From Brachyhypopomus gauderio (taxonomy: Eukaryota; Chordata; Actinopteri; Gymnotiformes; Hypopomidae): 64,000 nt of DNA. Of the stretch, positions 10,793 to 34,800 are shown one piece after another (position 1 is the stretch's first letter; every line of letters begins with the position of its first letter). The translations under genes and the position numbers were made by a program. Below the pieces are notes generated by a model, which saw nothing but the letters and a program-made list of their open reading frames with translations, did no database searches and had not been told where the DNA came from. The stretch is from contig NC_135219.1 of NCBI RefSeq assembly GCF_052324685.1, forward strand, positions 19,848,985-19,912,984, written 5' to 3'.

Positions 10793-12860
10793 ATGAGTAT
10801 ACTCCACAATACTAGCCATCAGCAGCGCTGCTTCACAAGGAAATACACAGGTACATGTAAAAATACATTTGGAGAAATAATAATTCAGCACGTAGCCTCT
10901 GTATAACAAATGTATAATATATTTTCTTATGCTGACCAGATTATGACTGCAGATAGTGGAGAGATAGTCCGTTTGAATTGTATAGGCTAAACTACCGCTT
11001 TGAATCTTGAGCTATTTCTTTCCTTCCCTCACAAAGGATAGACAGCACAGATTAAACATACCATTTAAGTATTTATATAGTAGCTAAATTTATAATACAT
11101 AAAAGGGTAGGCAATGCGACTGTTTTGAATCTTGGGCTATCCTTCAGGGCTAATCTCCATCTCAATTGTAAATTTATAATAGCTTTCAAATTTATAACAA
11201 AATAATCAGTACAAGACTTTCATATTACAGTGTGCTTTAAAAAAGTGTGCTTAAAAAAAGCGAATAATAATTGGGGATGTTAACATCCTTGTCCTCTTGA
11301 ATTCATTCCTTATTTCCAGCTGAATGCCATGGGTTTTTTTCCCCCATGGCTACAGGTCCATGCGGTACGGAGACCCTGGTGTTCCGACTCCACGAGAGCA
11401 CTCCTGAGGTGGTGCGGGAGGTGCTGCTGGAGCGTGGCTGGGAGGAGCACGACCCACTGGAGCGGGACCAAGGGGACTGGAACCTGTACTGGCGCACCTC
11501 TGGCTTCCGTAAGTCAGACTATCAGAACGTCTTACCATGGCAGAGGCTGAACCATCACCCCAATACTATGTGCATCGCACGCAAGGACTGCCTGGTGCGC
11601 AATCTGAGAAGGATGAGGTGCACATATGGCGCCACGCTGTATGGTTTCAGTCCCACAGCCTTTATCCTTCCGAACGACTATACCAGGTTTCTGGAGGAGT
11701 ATGCAAAGTCTCGGCTGGGGCCTGGTGGAAAGCGAGGCTATTGGATCTGTAAACCGGTGGATCTGTCTCGAGGGAGAGGCATCTTCATCTTTGATGACAT
11801 CAAGCATTTGACTTATGACTCACCTGTAATCGTACAAAAGTACATCAGCAACCCTCTTCTGATCTCAGGTTACAAACTTGACTTGAGGATCTATGTCTGC
11901 GTGAAGAGCTTCTCTCCGCTTACAATATACACGTACCAGGAGGGTTTAGTGCGCTTTGCGACAGAGAAATACGACCTAGCGTCTCTGGACAACCTGTTCT
12001 CTCACCTGACAAACACGAGCATCAACAAATTTGGTCCGTTCTACACTACGGACAAAGAGCGGGTGGGTCAAGGGTGCAAGTGGACCATGGGCAAATTCCG
12101 CACCTTTCTACACAGTCAGGGCATCAATGAACTTCTTCTCTGGCAAAAAATCAACAACATAGTGACGCTGACCCTGCTCACCATCGCACCTTCCGTTCCT
12201 TCCACCTCTAACTGCTTGGAATTGTTTGGCTTTGACATCCTCATCGACTCCAACTTCAAGCCATGGCTCTTAGAGGTCAATTATAGCCCTGCACTTTCTT
12301 TGGAGTGCCCCGCTGATGTAATGGTCAAAAAGAGTCTGGTCAATGACTTGATCGACTTGATGAATTACACAGTGATTGACAGCCTGAGAAAGGGTGGAAA
12401 TCTCCATCAAGAACAAAAACACCCATATAGCTCATCTAGACGGTCTTTAATGCCCCAAACCCCTCTGGTACATCTGATACCAAAGTCTGTATATGAAAGA
12501 AAATTGCTAAATCAGTCAAGCAACTGTTACCGGCAGTTTGCTTCCAATGAATGCAAGTTACCTGCAATTCACACCCACAGAGTTGAGTCATCATGTCAGA
12601 GGACTCAAGAAAGGAATATACCATCCCTCCGTGTGGGGGACTTTATTCTGACATTTCCGTTCAACGACGTTACTCGAAAAGCCTCGCAAGGCACACTGGA
12701 TGTAAAGACAATAGTGCGTGAGGTACGTAAGCTCAAAAGTCAGCTTAGGTCCTCTCAAGCCCGTAAAGAGAATAGAAAGAAGGAGAGAAATGGGGGCACT
12801 GCTGCCATTAAAAAAAATCTGCATCTCTGCTTTGGGGTCCTAGATACTCACATCTTCTAA
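10793..12860 (+). CDS. ttll2: Tubulin tyrosine ligase-like 2 (probable polyglutamylase)
   Basis: This is an ATP-grasp ligase of the TTLL family, predicted to add glutamate side chains to tubulin in cilia and flagella. Exon 2 (11320-12860) holds nearly all of the protein. A short upstream exon (10793-10850) joins in frame through GT..AG and adds an N-terminus of about 28 residues beyond the internal Met at 11346, giving 532 residues. If that exon is non-coding, the start is 11346. Core motifs seen in order: WICKPVDLSRGRGIFIF (nucleotide-binding Lys and glycine-rich loop), SGYKLDLRIYV, HLTNTSINK, ELFGFDILID and LLEVNYSPALS (metal-binding Glu and Asn). The C-terminal 150 residues are poorly conserved and basic. 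Possible poly(A) signals AATAAA lie at 12901 and 13028. It converges with the TCP10-type gene. Confidence 0.93.
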
Positions 12861-13439
12861 GTGAATAATGTTTCTCAAACTGTGCAGGCCTGGCCTTCCA
12901 AATAAAACAAAACAAAAGATGGAAATGTTTAGAAAATCTAAAAAAAATCAGGATTGTAAGGTTGTATATATCACATGTCCATGCCCATGAGTTATTTTGT
13001 TGTAGAGGGGTATCACTCCTCATGAATAATAAACTATTTTGTGCAATGCAAGATTCTCACTGATGCCAACTGTAATGAGTAACAGCCTTAGATCTGACTT
13101 ATATGTGCAATTTATTTTATCCCTCAGTTCAATATAGAGGCTAAGGTACTATGTTTCAGGTTCACAACAGATCATAAGATAAAGATGTCATCAGAGGACA
13201 TTGTCAGAGGCCTGTTTTTTTCAATGAAACCCCTTCCCTAAAGTTTGTATAAGCACACAAAAGCGCCTCTTAATTTGATTGCACATACATACAAAACAAA
13301 TATAAAAAGTAAAATGTATTCTCATGAAAGGCCGATTTCACAATATTTCAGATGTATCTTCCAATTCGTAAACTTCACTTTTTGTCCATTAAAGTAATGT
13401 GTTTATTATTTTTTATGTGAACCCTCCCAGATGAGTCTT
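12861..13439. other. Convergent 3' UTR interval
   Basis: Lies between the stop codons of TTLL2 (+) and the TCP10-type gene (-). It holds TTLL2 poly(A) signals at 12901-12906 and 13028-13033. It also holds an AATAAA on the minus strand (TTTATT at 13402-13407), 33 bases beyond the TCP10 stop. No other gene is seen. Confidence 0.75.
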
Positions 13440-24997
<11,558 letters not shown>

Positions 24998-25200
24998 CTA
25001 TCACACAAATACAACCAAAGCTTCTTTAACACGCATCAATTCAACTCCATGAACAGATCTGCTAGTATAAATGCTATAGGCATACTTTTCAGTAGAACTT
25101 CACAAACATAATGAAATTGTAATGGCGGCTGGGCAGGTATTGGATGTGAGGGGTTAGCTAGATGGCTTTTTTTTGTCCATCTTAGATAAGCACAAACAAA

Positions 25201-25201
<1 letters not shown>

Positions 25202-25271
<70 letters not shown>
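25202..25271. repeat. (CA)n microsatellite
   Basis: A pure CA tract. The matching place in the duplicate copy (about 42226-42390) has a CT-rich stretch instead, so the two copies have diverged here. Confidence 0.9.
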
Positions 25272-25273
<2 letters not shown>

Positions 25274-25799
25274 TCTCGCATAGCTGAAGGTGCAGCAAAG
25301 ACAACAGGTACCTGTGGGCTTTAAATAGTGAGCATGCCTAATGGGGAACAGGTGCAAGAAGTGATCAGTAATGTGATGATTGAGACCGAGGGAGTGTCTG
25401 TGTGTGTGGGTGTGTCCCTGTGTGTCTGCGTGTGTGGGTGTGCCTCTGTGTGGCTGCGTGTAAGCTGTAAGAACAAAGGCAAAAAGAAAGGTCCTACACA
25501 ACTAACACTGGCAGAAACGTTTCCGAAGCGTGACAAACAGCCACTTTTTAAAAATACAATTTACAATATTATTTGCACGTATGGCTTTTTAAGCCTTGGT
25601 TTACTGATGCCATTTCTGTCTATTTTGAGTTTATTAACTTCTAAATAAACAGGTCAGTTTCTCCTTACCAACCATTGTGTATTATTCAAACACACCTAAT
25701 TCAGCTAAATCAGTTATCAAGAGTAAAACACTTTCAACATGATTTTGACAACAAAGTAAGTTGGCTTAATAACTTTAAACTTTAATACATACTCGGATA

Positions 25800-25905
25800 G
25801 GTCGGTATCAGTATCAGCCGATATCTGTATCGGATCGGAAGTGCAAATAAATGTCGGTATCGGATCGGAAGTTCAAAAAGCTGGATCGGGACATCCCTAG
25901 TCTGT
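25800..25905. mobile_element. hAT-type element end fragment
   Basis: The sequence contains repeated cggtatcggatcggaagt-type motifs and ends in ggatcgggacatccctag. These are typical of the terminal region of a common fish hAT-derived repeat. Only one end is visible, so this is a fragment. The interval 25466-25800 beside it holds nothing I recognise. Confidence 0.55.
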
Positions 25906-26126
25906 AGTATCCCGGTTCATTAAGAATAGGCTGCACCATCGCTAGCTTAAAACAGTCTGGGACACAGCCTGATCTAAGAGACAAATTGATAATTGAATGC
26001 AGTGGGGAACCGTCAGGGCCCTCTCCGCCCTCTCAGGGGACCGAAAATATTCTTAAAACATATATACTGTATATGTAATAATTTATATATAAATTATCCC
26101 ATTTTATTTTATCTACAGTTTGACAA

Positions 26127-27515
26127 TTGACGTCTAAACAATTACAAAAATATAAGCAAATAAATTATTCAACTGACATCAGTTTCCATTCCTACGCAGA
26201 TGACACTCAGCTATATTTATCGGCAAAACCCGATGATTTAGGCGCAAACAGTAAGATTGAGAAATGTGTAGAAGAGATAAAACATTGGATGGCGTGTAAC
26301 TTTCTAGCACTAAATCCAGATAAAACAGAATTAATAATAGTTGGGTCTAGGGCTGCGAGAGACAAGATACATAATGTAGCATTGAATCTACATTCTTTTA
26401 CTATAACCCCCAGCGCAGAGGTAAAGAACTTGGGCGTCACAATAGACCCAGATCTCTCGTTCGATACACATATTAATAATATAACTAGGGTAGCGTTCTT
26501 TCACTTGCGCAACATTGCCAAAATTAGAAACATATTAAATATTAATGATGCAGAAAAACTAATCCATGCATTCATATCCTCTCGTTTAGATTATTGCAAC
26601 AGTCTCCTAGCTGGATGTTCTGGTAAATCGATAAACAAACTCCAGCTGGTTCAGAACGCAGCAGCACGAGTTTTAACAAAAACTAAAAAGTTTGATCACA
26701 TTAGTCCCGTACTATCGTCATTACACTGGCTGCCAATTAGATTCCGTATTGACTATAAAATACTTTTATTAACATATAAAATGCTGCATGGCTTAGCTCC
26801 AGACTATCTTAGTGAACTTATTGAACAATATAACCCAGCGCGTTCACTTCGCTCGCAGGACGCAGGGTTATTAACTGTTCCTAGGATCAAAAAGATCACA
26901 GCAGGTGGAAGAGCCTTTTCTTTTAAAGCTCCACAATTGTGGAATAATCTTCCTGCCTCTATTCGGGACTCAGACACAGTCTCAATGTTTAAAACTCGAT
27001 TAAAGACTCATCTGTTTAGTTTGGCCTTTGATTAATCTGTTACATATTTACTACATCTCGTATCTTTTCTCCGAGGTTCACCTGGAGAGTAATATTGCAG
27101 TCGGAACCTACAATACCAGCATCGCTGTTCCGACACGGAATGAAAGACTGGCGTTCATCAACAGACATTTACAGTGACAATATCATAACCCAGAACTTTC
27201 ATTTTTACCTTTACTTAGTCTGATTGTGTGATTTGTGTGTGACTTGTGTATTTGTCTGTATTTTGTGTACTTTGTGTGTTAACGGGCCGCCCAATGGAGG
27301 ATGGGTTCCCTTTTGAGTCTTGGTTCTCCCGAGGTTTCTTCCTATTCCCCACCATCATAGGGAGTTTTTCCTCGCCACTGTCGCCTTTGGCTTGCTCATT
27401 AGGGTTCTGGACCCATAGTATTGTTAACCTTTTAAATCCTGTAAAGCGCTTTGTGACAACATGTGTTGTGAAAAGCGCTATACAAATAAACTTTGATTGA
27501 TTGATTGATTGTCTA
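26127..27515 (+). mobile_element. LINE-2-type retrotransposon, 3' part
   Basis: One open frame to 27035 encodes the C-terminal half of the reverse transcriptase. It has the catalytic box FHSYADDTQLYLS, then NPDKTELIIVG, SRLDYCNSLLAG, LHWLPIRFRIDYK and AFSFKAPQLWNNLP. A 3' tail follows with gagtcttggttctcccgagg, and it ends in a (GATT)n run at about 27490-27512. The 5' endonuclease half is absent, so this is a 5'-truncated copy. Confidence 0.88.
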
Positions 27516-28111
27516 TTCAATCTGTGTTGGAAGGTGAGGGGTTAAGTTAACTGGAAGCCAGTGAGCCTGTGTCTCCCCTATCAGGACTGTGATGCCTCCG
27601 CAGAATGTTGGTAATTGGTGGTCCCGCTGTTCATTTTCATAGGGCCAGGCAGTTATAATTCAACCCAATACCAGTTTCAAACGACAGTAAAATTGACAAA
27701 TCATATCTTCCCTCTTAGTGGGCAGGCTTAACTATATGATCATTTCCACCCGCTGTGCCGATGCTAGCTAGTGTTAGCGTACCACCACTAGCTAGTTTGT
27801 TTGTTGTGTGGTTTGAGGTCTCGATTCATTCCTTTGATACCCTCAAGTGCGTCGTTTACATATTCCGCTTCCGAGGAACACAGAGCTGTGGAACCTTATT
27901 TTGTTTGGAACTTTATTTTGCTTAAGAAGTTATCTAGTACAGATGTTATTGTTTACTGCATTTCTAAAGCTGTACTGTCATCTCAGTTTTTTCTTTATTG
28001 CAGTTCATCAGGAACAATCATCAGAAACAAATATTTTTCGGGGGGGAATGGAAGCGGGCCCAAGTTTAATGGTCACGGTTCGCTACTCACTGAATGTGAA
28101 TGCCCACCGAG
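27516..28111. other. Non-coding interval
   Basis: No gene or clear repeat family is recognised. Reading frames here are short and lack recognisable domains. Confidence 0.5.
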
Positions 28112-28470
28112 TCAAAGACCTTTTTTAAATAATTTTGAAGGGAGAATATCACCAGTAAATGGGTGCAGGCCAAGCATAACCTTTTTTAGTTCCTCAAGAG
28201 AAATAGGAGAAAACTGCTCTAAAACTACAGGTACAGCCACCTGAGGAACCACTGAAATATGTATAGAAAGAAGCAGAATATTACCTCTAATATCCCTGAC
28301 TTTATCTACAAAAAACATTTCCACATCAATCCTAGAGCTCAGCACACTCTGGCCAACCCCATTTACGAAAAAATCTATAGTAGAAAACAAAATCCATTCA
28401 TGCTCAACTCTCCTACGTGTTCTTTTTAAATGCTGAATATCCTCATTTATCCATGTGTAGTGTGTGGCAG
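28112..28470 (-). mobile_element. LINE fragment, minus strand
   Basis: Read on the minus strand, this gives residues resembling the linker ahead of a LINE reverse transcriptase, including WINEDIQHLKRTRRRVEHEW (28390-28470) and ISLEELKKVMLGL (near 28150). It is short and carries no catalytic motif. Confidence 0.5.
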
Positions 28471-28489
28471 AAACCAGGAAGTAATTTCG

Positions 28490-30840
28490 ACTACACCACC
28501 CCCAGGGTATAAGCTCCCGAGGGAAAGTGAGTTCGTGGTCACAAACACCTCAAATTGATCACAACTACCAAGGTTCACAATGTACCCACTCAACAATCAG
28601 GTTCGTGCAATCAAGACAGAGACAAGGTTCTATCATAGGAATGTTTATTTACTATCAAATGTATCCAATTATACTTTTCAATATTCTATTAAAATGGTTG
28701 CGCCCACACACACTGACTCACACCTACTCACTCGCTCACTCACGCACTACTGTGGGTATGGTCGGGGTAGACCCACAGAATAATGACATAACCAACCTTA
28801 CACAAACACAAATACTAAGAAATAAATCAAAACAGACAAGGGAGGGCTTACCAGAGGGAGGACCTTAGCCACGGAGTGGGTCACACGTGATATACACTGC
28901 ACTGCACTGCACACCCAGGTGACACTACATTAACATAAGGGTGAACTCACGGACACTACCCACCACCACTGGCTTGGCCCCCCTACAGTTCGTCCCTGAT
29001 CCTGCCCAAAGAAAAAAAATAAAAATATAATTAGCCCTGTACAATTCCCCCAAAGAATGGCTGAGCACATCAGGCCAGCAGTAAGGCAATTCCCAAAATA
29101 CAGTGATAACACACACGCACAAAAAGTTGTACACTCAAATCAAATATCACATCCCAGAGAGCACAACAGGTATCACATCCCCCAAAAGGGCACAACAAAT
29201 GCCCCAACCACCCCTCAGGAGGTATCCAGGGACCAAAGAAAATGAACCAAAAAGAAACCCCAACGGAAAAATAACTAACTCAAAACACAAACAAGGAAAT
29301 AAACAAACCAAATCACCAAACAATAAATTCAATAGCAAGAAATTAATACCAACTTACACTCACACACGCCACCATACAACCTCACACGGACACACACACA
29401 CACCAACACACGCTGATTATAGTTAGCCCCCACATGCTGCCGTATACTATTACAGCACGCGGCCTTGCTCAATGGAGTACCACCGTTTGGTGGGGCAAGC
29501 ACAACGTGAGATTACACTATAATAAAACACAATAAAAGCAGAACAGCAGCCAGAGCAAAGCCTGGCACCGCAAAGCTAATTTTAGGCCTGGTAGTGGGAG
29601 GATGGGAGTCCAGTATTATTATACACCAAGCCCGAATACCCAACTGATCTCGGAGGCAACAGTCGCAAATGTGGATCCCAACCGCGGGGAGACAGTGAAC
29701 TAGGTAAAACAGTAAAACACTCACTGATGCGGCACCCATATATCTGGCCAACCTCCTCCACCATTATGTCCCAACACATAGACTGCGTTATTCTGACACC
29801 GGTCTCCTTGTTGTCCCTAGATATAAGTTAAGCAGTATGGGGGTTAGTTCAGTGTGGCTGCCCCAACTCTTTGGAACTCTCTCCCGCCATCACTCCGTCT
29901 CTCTTCATCTCTTAATTCATTCAAAACACAACTAAAACTCACCTGTTTTCTCAATATTTTCACCTAAACTCTTCATCCTAGACTGGCTTCAATTTATTTT
30001 GTCTGTTTGTATTGGTGTTGACTGTTTTTGTATTGTTGTTTGTTAGTTTGCGTATTTTTTGTTTTCTACATACGGAAAGCGTCCTTGGGCAACTTGAAAG
30101 GCGCTATACAAATGGAACTTATTATTATTATTAGGTAAACCACTGCAAGGATTACAAGCGCGTAAACGCAGAGCGCAAATGGAACCCCGAGGAGCCGCTG
30201 CAGAACGACACAACCACTGAGTGAAACTCCCTCCAAGGAGAAACGTAGGCAAAACAAGAATCCCAAATGCGGCCTCGACAGAAATCGCCCACAAAGGAGC
30301 AACAGCAGCACAGAACCAATGCTGATGGCCAGACAGAACGGCGTAGGACAGCCAGAACGTGCGTCTGGCAGTGTCGGCTCCCGCTAATGTGGGATGACAA
30401 AACAACGTGATCAAGTAACCAATGATGCAGCGTGACTGCAGCACGCATAGATGTACCGAAGCACCACTACAATCTACCCCCTGCATCCTTTATCATTGGC
30501 CTGACGATACGACATGTATGCCACCACAACCAAAATGAGGTTACATCAAACGTTCGCCACATGAGGCAACCGATGAGGGTTGGAATGTTGTCCTGCAGTG
30601 GCCCGGGTGGTACGACATGACGGTAGCTCACCCCGACATGGGCTGCGACCTAGCGGCTGAATAGCTGACGGGCCCACAGCCGAGCTACTGGAAGGGGCAT
30701 CCTGACTGTTACGACCCAGCTCCATGTCTCCCCCTGGGGCATAACCTTGGGGTGTGTGAGGCCCAGCTGGAATGTATGGGCCGATATTACCTACCTGCTC
30801 CCCAAGGAGGACGTCTTCCTCACTAGACAATTCACTAATC
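28490..30840. other. Repeat-derived interval with gypsy-associated segments
   Basis: No host gene is seen. Two short segments recur at 36820-36960: gtccagtattattatacacc (about 29608) and the stretch around caaggagaaacgtaggcaaa (about 30236-30310). In the other copy they are joined directly. They are probably parts of the LTR or untranslated leader of a gypsy-type element. A LINE 3' end is embedded at 29845-30135. Confidence 0.5.
29845..30135 (+). mobile_element. LINE 3' terminus
   Basis: The start encodes a reverse-transcriptase C-terminal motif like APTLWNSLPPSLR. The end reads ggcgctatacaaatggaact followed by (ATT)n. This arrangement is typical of 5'-truncated fish LINE copies. Confidence 0.65.
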
Positions 30841-30845
30841 CCACT

Positions 30846-32570
30846 AGAGCGTAGCAGTAACAATTTTATGAAATTCTTTAATGATAAGATTGATAAAATT
30901 AGGGAAAAATTTGTAGTGCTATCTCAGAGCAAATGCACCTTGACAGCTGTCTGGTCAGCTCTGTTAGAATCCTTTTCCTCAATTGGTCGTGAGGAGCTTA
31001 TTTCATTGGTGGAATCTGCTAAGCCCTCCACATGCATACTAGATGCCGTACCAACCCATCTACTTAAAGAATTACTGCACAGCAATGTAGAACCTTTGCT
31101 TACTATAATTAACTATTCTCTGAGCCTGGGCTACATTCCCAGTTCTTTTAAACTAGCAGTCATCAAGCCGCTAATTAAAAAACCTGGTCTTAACCCCCAG
31201 GAACTGTCCAACTATAGGCCCATTTCTAATCTGTCATTCATATCCAAAATTTTTGAGAAAGTAGTTTCTTCACAACTCTCCTCCTTCTTAAAGACAGAAT
31301 ATGTCTTAGAGTTATTTCAATCAGGATTTAGACTCCATCACAGCACTGCCCAAGTGCCCAAACGGCACTTACTAAAGTGCTGAATGATCTCTTAATATCC
31401 TCTGATAAAGGACACATTTCTTTTCTCATACTGCTAGACCTCAGTGCTACTGTTGACACCATTGATCATAATATTCTACTTAATAGGCTGGAGACACTCA
31501 TTGGCATAAGAGATCAAGCACTCTCCTGGTTCAGGTCCTACCTGACAGATCATTACCAATTTGTACTAGTAAATAACAATTGCTTAGAGCATTCTAAGGT
31601 AAAATATGGTATCCCACAAGGACACCCCATATTATTCTCATTATATATTTTACCACTGGGCACCATAATTCGTAGGCATGGTATTAGCTTCTATTGCTAC
31701 GCAGATGATACTCAGTTGTATATATCTTCCAATCTGGATGATCTCACTACTACTCTCAAGATTGAGAACTGCGTCCAGGACATTAAAAACTGGATGGCGT
31801 CTAATTTTCTTCAACTAAACTCCAATAAGACTAAGGTGCTGATTCTTGGGCCTAAAGCTGCTAGAAGCAATTGGGCTGATATTCCCCTTACCCTAGATGT
31901 TTTTTCATTAACACCTAAATCTACCGCAAAAAGCATGGGTGTTACTATTGATACGGATCTTCCATTTGACACACATATATGCAATGTCACTAAGGCTGCC
32001 TTTTTCCATTTATGTAATATCGCCAAGCTCAGACACTTGCTTTCATTAGCTGATACAGAGAAGCTGGCCCATGCTTTTGTCTCGTCAAGATTGGATTACT
32101 GGACCACTGTAATAGTCTTCTAATTGGATGCTCTAAACAGTCCATAAAGAAGCTACAACTTGTTCAAAATGCTGCAGCTAGAGTCCTAACTAAGGCTAGA
32201 AAATTCGATCATATTAGTCCCACTCTCGCAGCATTACACTGGCTTCCGATTAAATATCGAATTGAATTTAAAATTCTTCTGTTAACCTATAAGGCGTTAA
32301 ATGTTCTTGCCCCACAATATCTGAGTGAACTCATTGCTTACTACAACCCATCTTGCCCTTTGCGCTCCCAAAATGCTGGATTTCTCCTAATTCCAAAAAT
32401 TTGTAAGACTACAGCTGGAGGCAGAGCTTTCTCCTTTAAAGCCCCTCAATTATGGAATAGCCTTCCAGCTCCAATCCCAGATTCTGACACAGTTCCAATC
32501 TTTAAATCTAGACTTAAGACTCACCTATTTAATCAAGCCTTCAGCTAATATTCTCCTTATAAGGTGTGGG
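30846..32570 (+). mobile_element. LINE-2-type retrotransposon, frameshifted
   Basis: Reverse-transcriptase blocks appear in order: NYRPISNLSFISKIFEKVV, FQSGFRLHHSTA, LLDLSATVDTIDH, YGIPQG, YCYADDTQLYIS, LGVTID-like, SRLDYW and AFSFKAPQLWNSLP. They fall in at least three frames (breaks near 31370 and 32100, with more decay after that), so the copy is dead. It is an older relative of the element at 26127-27515. Confidence 0.88.
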
Positions 32571-32699
32571 GCTCAGGGGCCCCCAAACGTTGAGATTTCT
32601 GGTAATCTGGGATGTTGATGCTGTCATCCAGCTGTGTCATGGCATCACTCAGTTGTGACAATGACTTGACTGGAAAGCAATTTCTCAGTGAGCCCTCAT

Positions 32700-34800
32700 G
32701 AGTGTGGTCACCTCCAAACCAGGAGGCATCAAACATCAGTCAGTTCCGGCAGATTAACCTGCTAAATGTGAAAGGGAAAGTCTTCAATGTACCTGAAGAA
32801 AAACAACATGATAGACACATCTGTGCAAAAAGCCGGAATACCTGGGTTTTCAGGATGCTTAGAACACACAAGCATGATATGGCACCAGATCCAATCAGCC
32901 AGAAGGGAAGAAAGAGATCTGCACGTCCTCTTCCTAGACCTTGCCAACGCCTTTGGATCCATCCCCCATTCTCTCATCTGGACAGCCTTTGAAGTTTTCC
33001 ACATCCCAAATTCCATGACAAATCTGGTGAGGAACTACTTCCAAGATCTTCAATTTTGTATTCATACTAAAGAATACACATGGTGGCAATCCTTGGAAGT
33101 GGGAATAATGGCTGGCTGTACCATCTCCACTCTAGCCTTCATTATGGCAATGGAGGTGATCATTAGAGCCTCCAAGTGGGTTGTGGGAGGAGAACGTCTG
33201 CAATCTGAACGTCATCTACCCCCCATTCCTGCATACATGGATGATTTGACCACCCTGACCTCAACTGTGGCATGTACAAAACAACTGCTGGGAAAACTTC
33301 AGGTCAACATTGACTGGGCTCGGATGAAGTTTAAACCCAGTAAATCCAGAAGCATATCTATCATCAACGGAAAACTTGTGGACCAGAGGTTTCACATTAA
33401 AGAGACACCCATTCCACTGGTATCAGAACTGCCTGTGAGGAGCCTGGGACGCCGGTACAGTGCTAGCCTCAAGGACTCTGACCAGGCTGACCAGCTGAGG
33501 AAAGAAACCATCAAAGCGTTGCCAGCATAGATAAACCCTTGCTTCCTGTGAAACTAAAATTGTGGTGCCTACAGTTTGGTCTGCTGCCACGCCTGATGTG
33601 GCCCCTGACGGTATATGAGATCCCCACGACCAAATTTGAGAAGCTGGAGAGGACAGTCAGTTCATACATTAAGAAGTGGCTTGGCCTCCCACGGTGCCTC
33701 AGCAAAATCAACTTATTTGGACATGATGCCCTGAATTTGCCCATCTCTAGCCTCACAGAGGAGTTCAAATGCACCAAGTGAGGCTAAACATGACCCTGAC
33801 CGACTCCCAAGATGACCGGATTCAATTGGCCGCTCCCAGGGAGGAAATGGATCACATCTGAGGCCATAGAGCAAGCAAAATCTGTTCTTAGGCATGGAGA
33901 CATCTTAGGCCAGGTGCAGCATGGAAGAGGTGGGATTGGGCTTGGGACAAGCCGACCCATGTGGCACAAAGCAACACCAACCCAGAAGAGAAAGCTGGTC
34001 GTGGCCGAGATGTGGCACCAAGAGCAGGCAGACAGATGCACAAAGGCAGTTTCGCAGTCCAAACAGGGCCAGTGGACTAGCTGGGAGTGCCTGGAACAAA
34101 GAAAGCTCAGCTGGAGGGATCTCTGGGAAATGGAAGGGAGCCAAATCAGCTTCATCGTCAGAGCCACCTATGACATTCTTCCAACACCCACAAACCTCAG
34201 CCAATGGTTTGGTGAAGATCCCTCTTGTGTGCTCTGTCAAACCCCTGCAACTCTGAGGCACATCCTCACAGGCTGTAAAACCAGCTTAGCCCAGGGCCGC
34301 TATACTTGGAGACACAACCAGGTACTACGACAACTGGCCATCACTTTGGAAAGAAGGAGAACTAGCACCAACACCATCCCTCCGTCAGTGCCTAGACACA
34401 TATCCACCACAACATTTGTAAGAGCAGGACAACTTCCAGCAAAACCTGCAGCGAATAGGGAACCATCAACCCTGTTAGACTGTGCCCAGGATTGGAGAAT
34501 GCAGGTTGACTTGGACAAGAGACTTCTATTCCCACCTGAGATTGTTACAACTAATCTCAGGCCAGATCTGGTCCTATGGTCAACCTCGCAGAAGTCTGTT
34601 TTCATTGTGGAGTTAACTGTACCCTGGGAAGGTGCAGTTGGTGAAGCATATGAGCAGAAAACACTCTGCTTAAGAAAATGAAAGTGAGAGGACAAGCCTT
34701 CCAACAAGCTGTCAAGTCACTATCAGGAGTGGCTGAACGGAGCAGCAACTGGATCTGGTTGAAAAGAAAGGACTGCAACTGGGCTGCAAGATGACCACCT
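32700..34800 (+). mobile_element. Decayed non-LTR element with restriction-like endonuclease
   Basis: Frames at about 32787-33530, 33539-33781 and 33812-34681 cover, in order, a reverse transcriptase (LHVLFLDLANAFGSIPHSLI, MAGCTISTLAF, PAYMDDLTTL), a thumb/linker (IKKWLGLPRCL), a CCHC knuckle (CVLCQTPATLRHILTGC) and an RPD..E nuclease-like box (LRPDLVLWSTS then VFIVELTVPWE). CCHC followed by RPD is the layout of R2-type elements that cut with a restriction-like endonuclease. The catalytic box reads YMDD instead of YADD. Several frameshifts show it is inactive. Confidence 0.65.
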
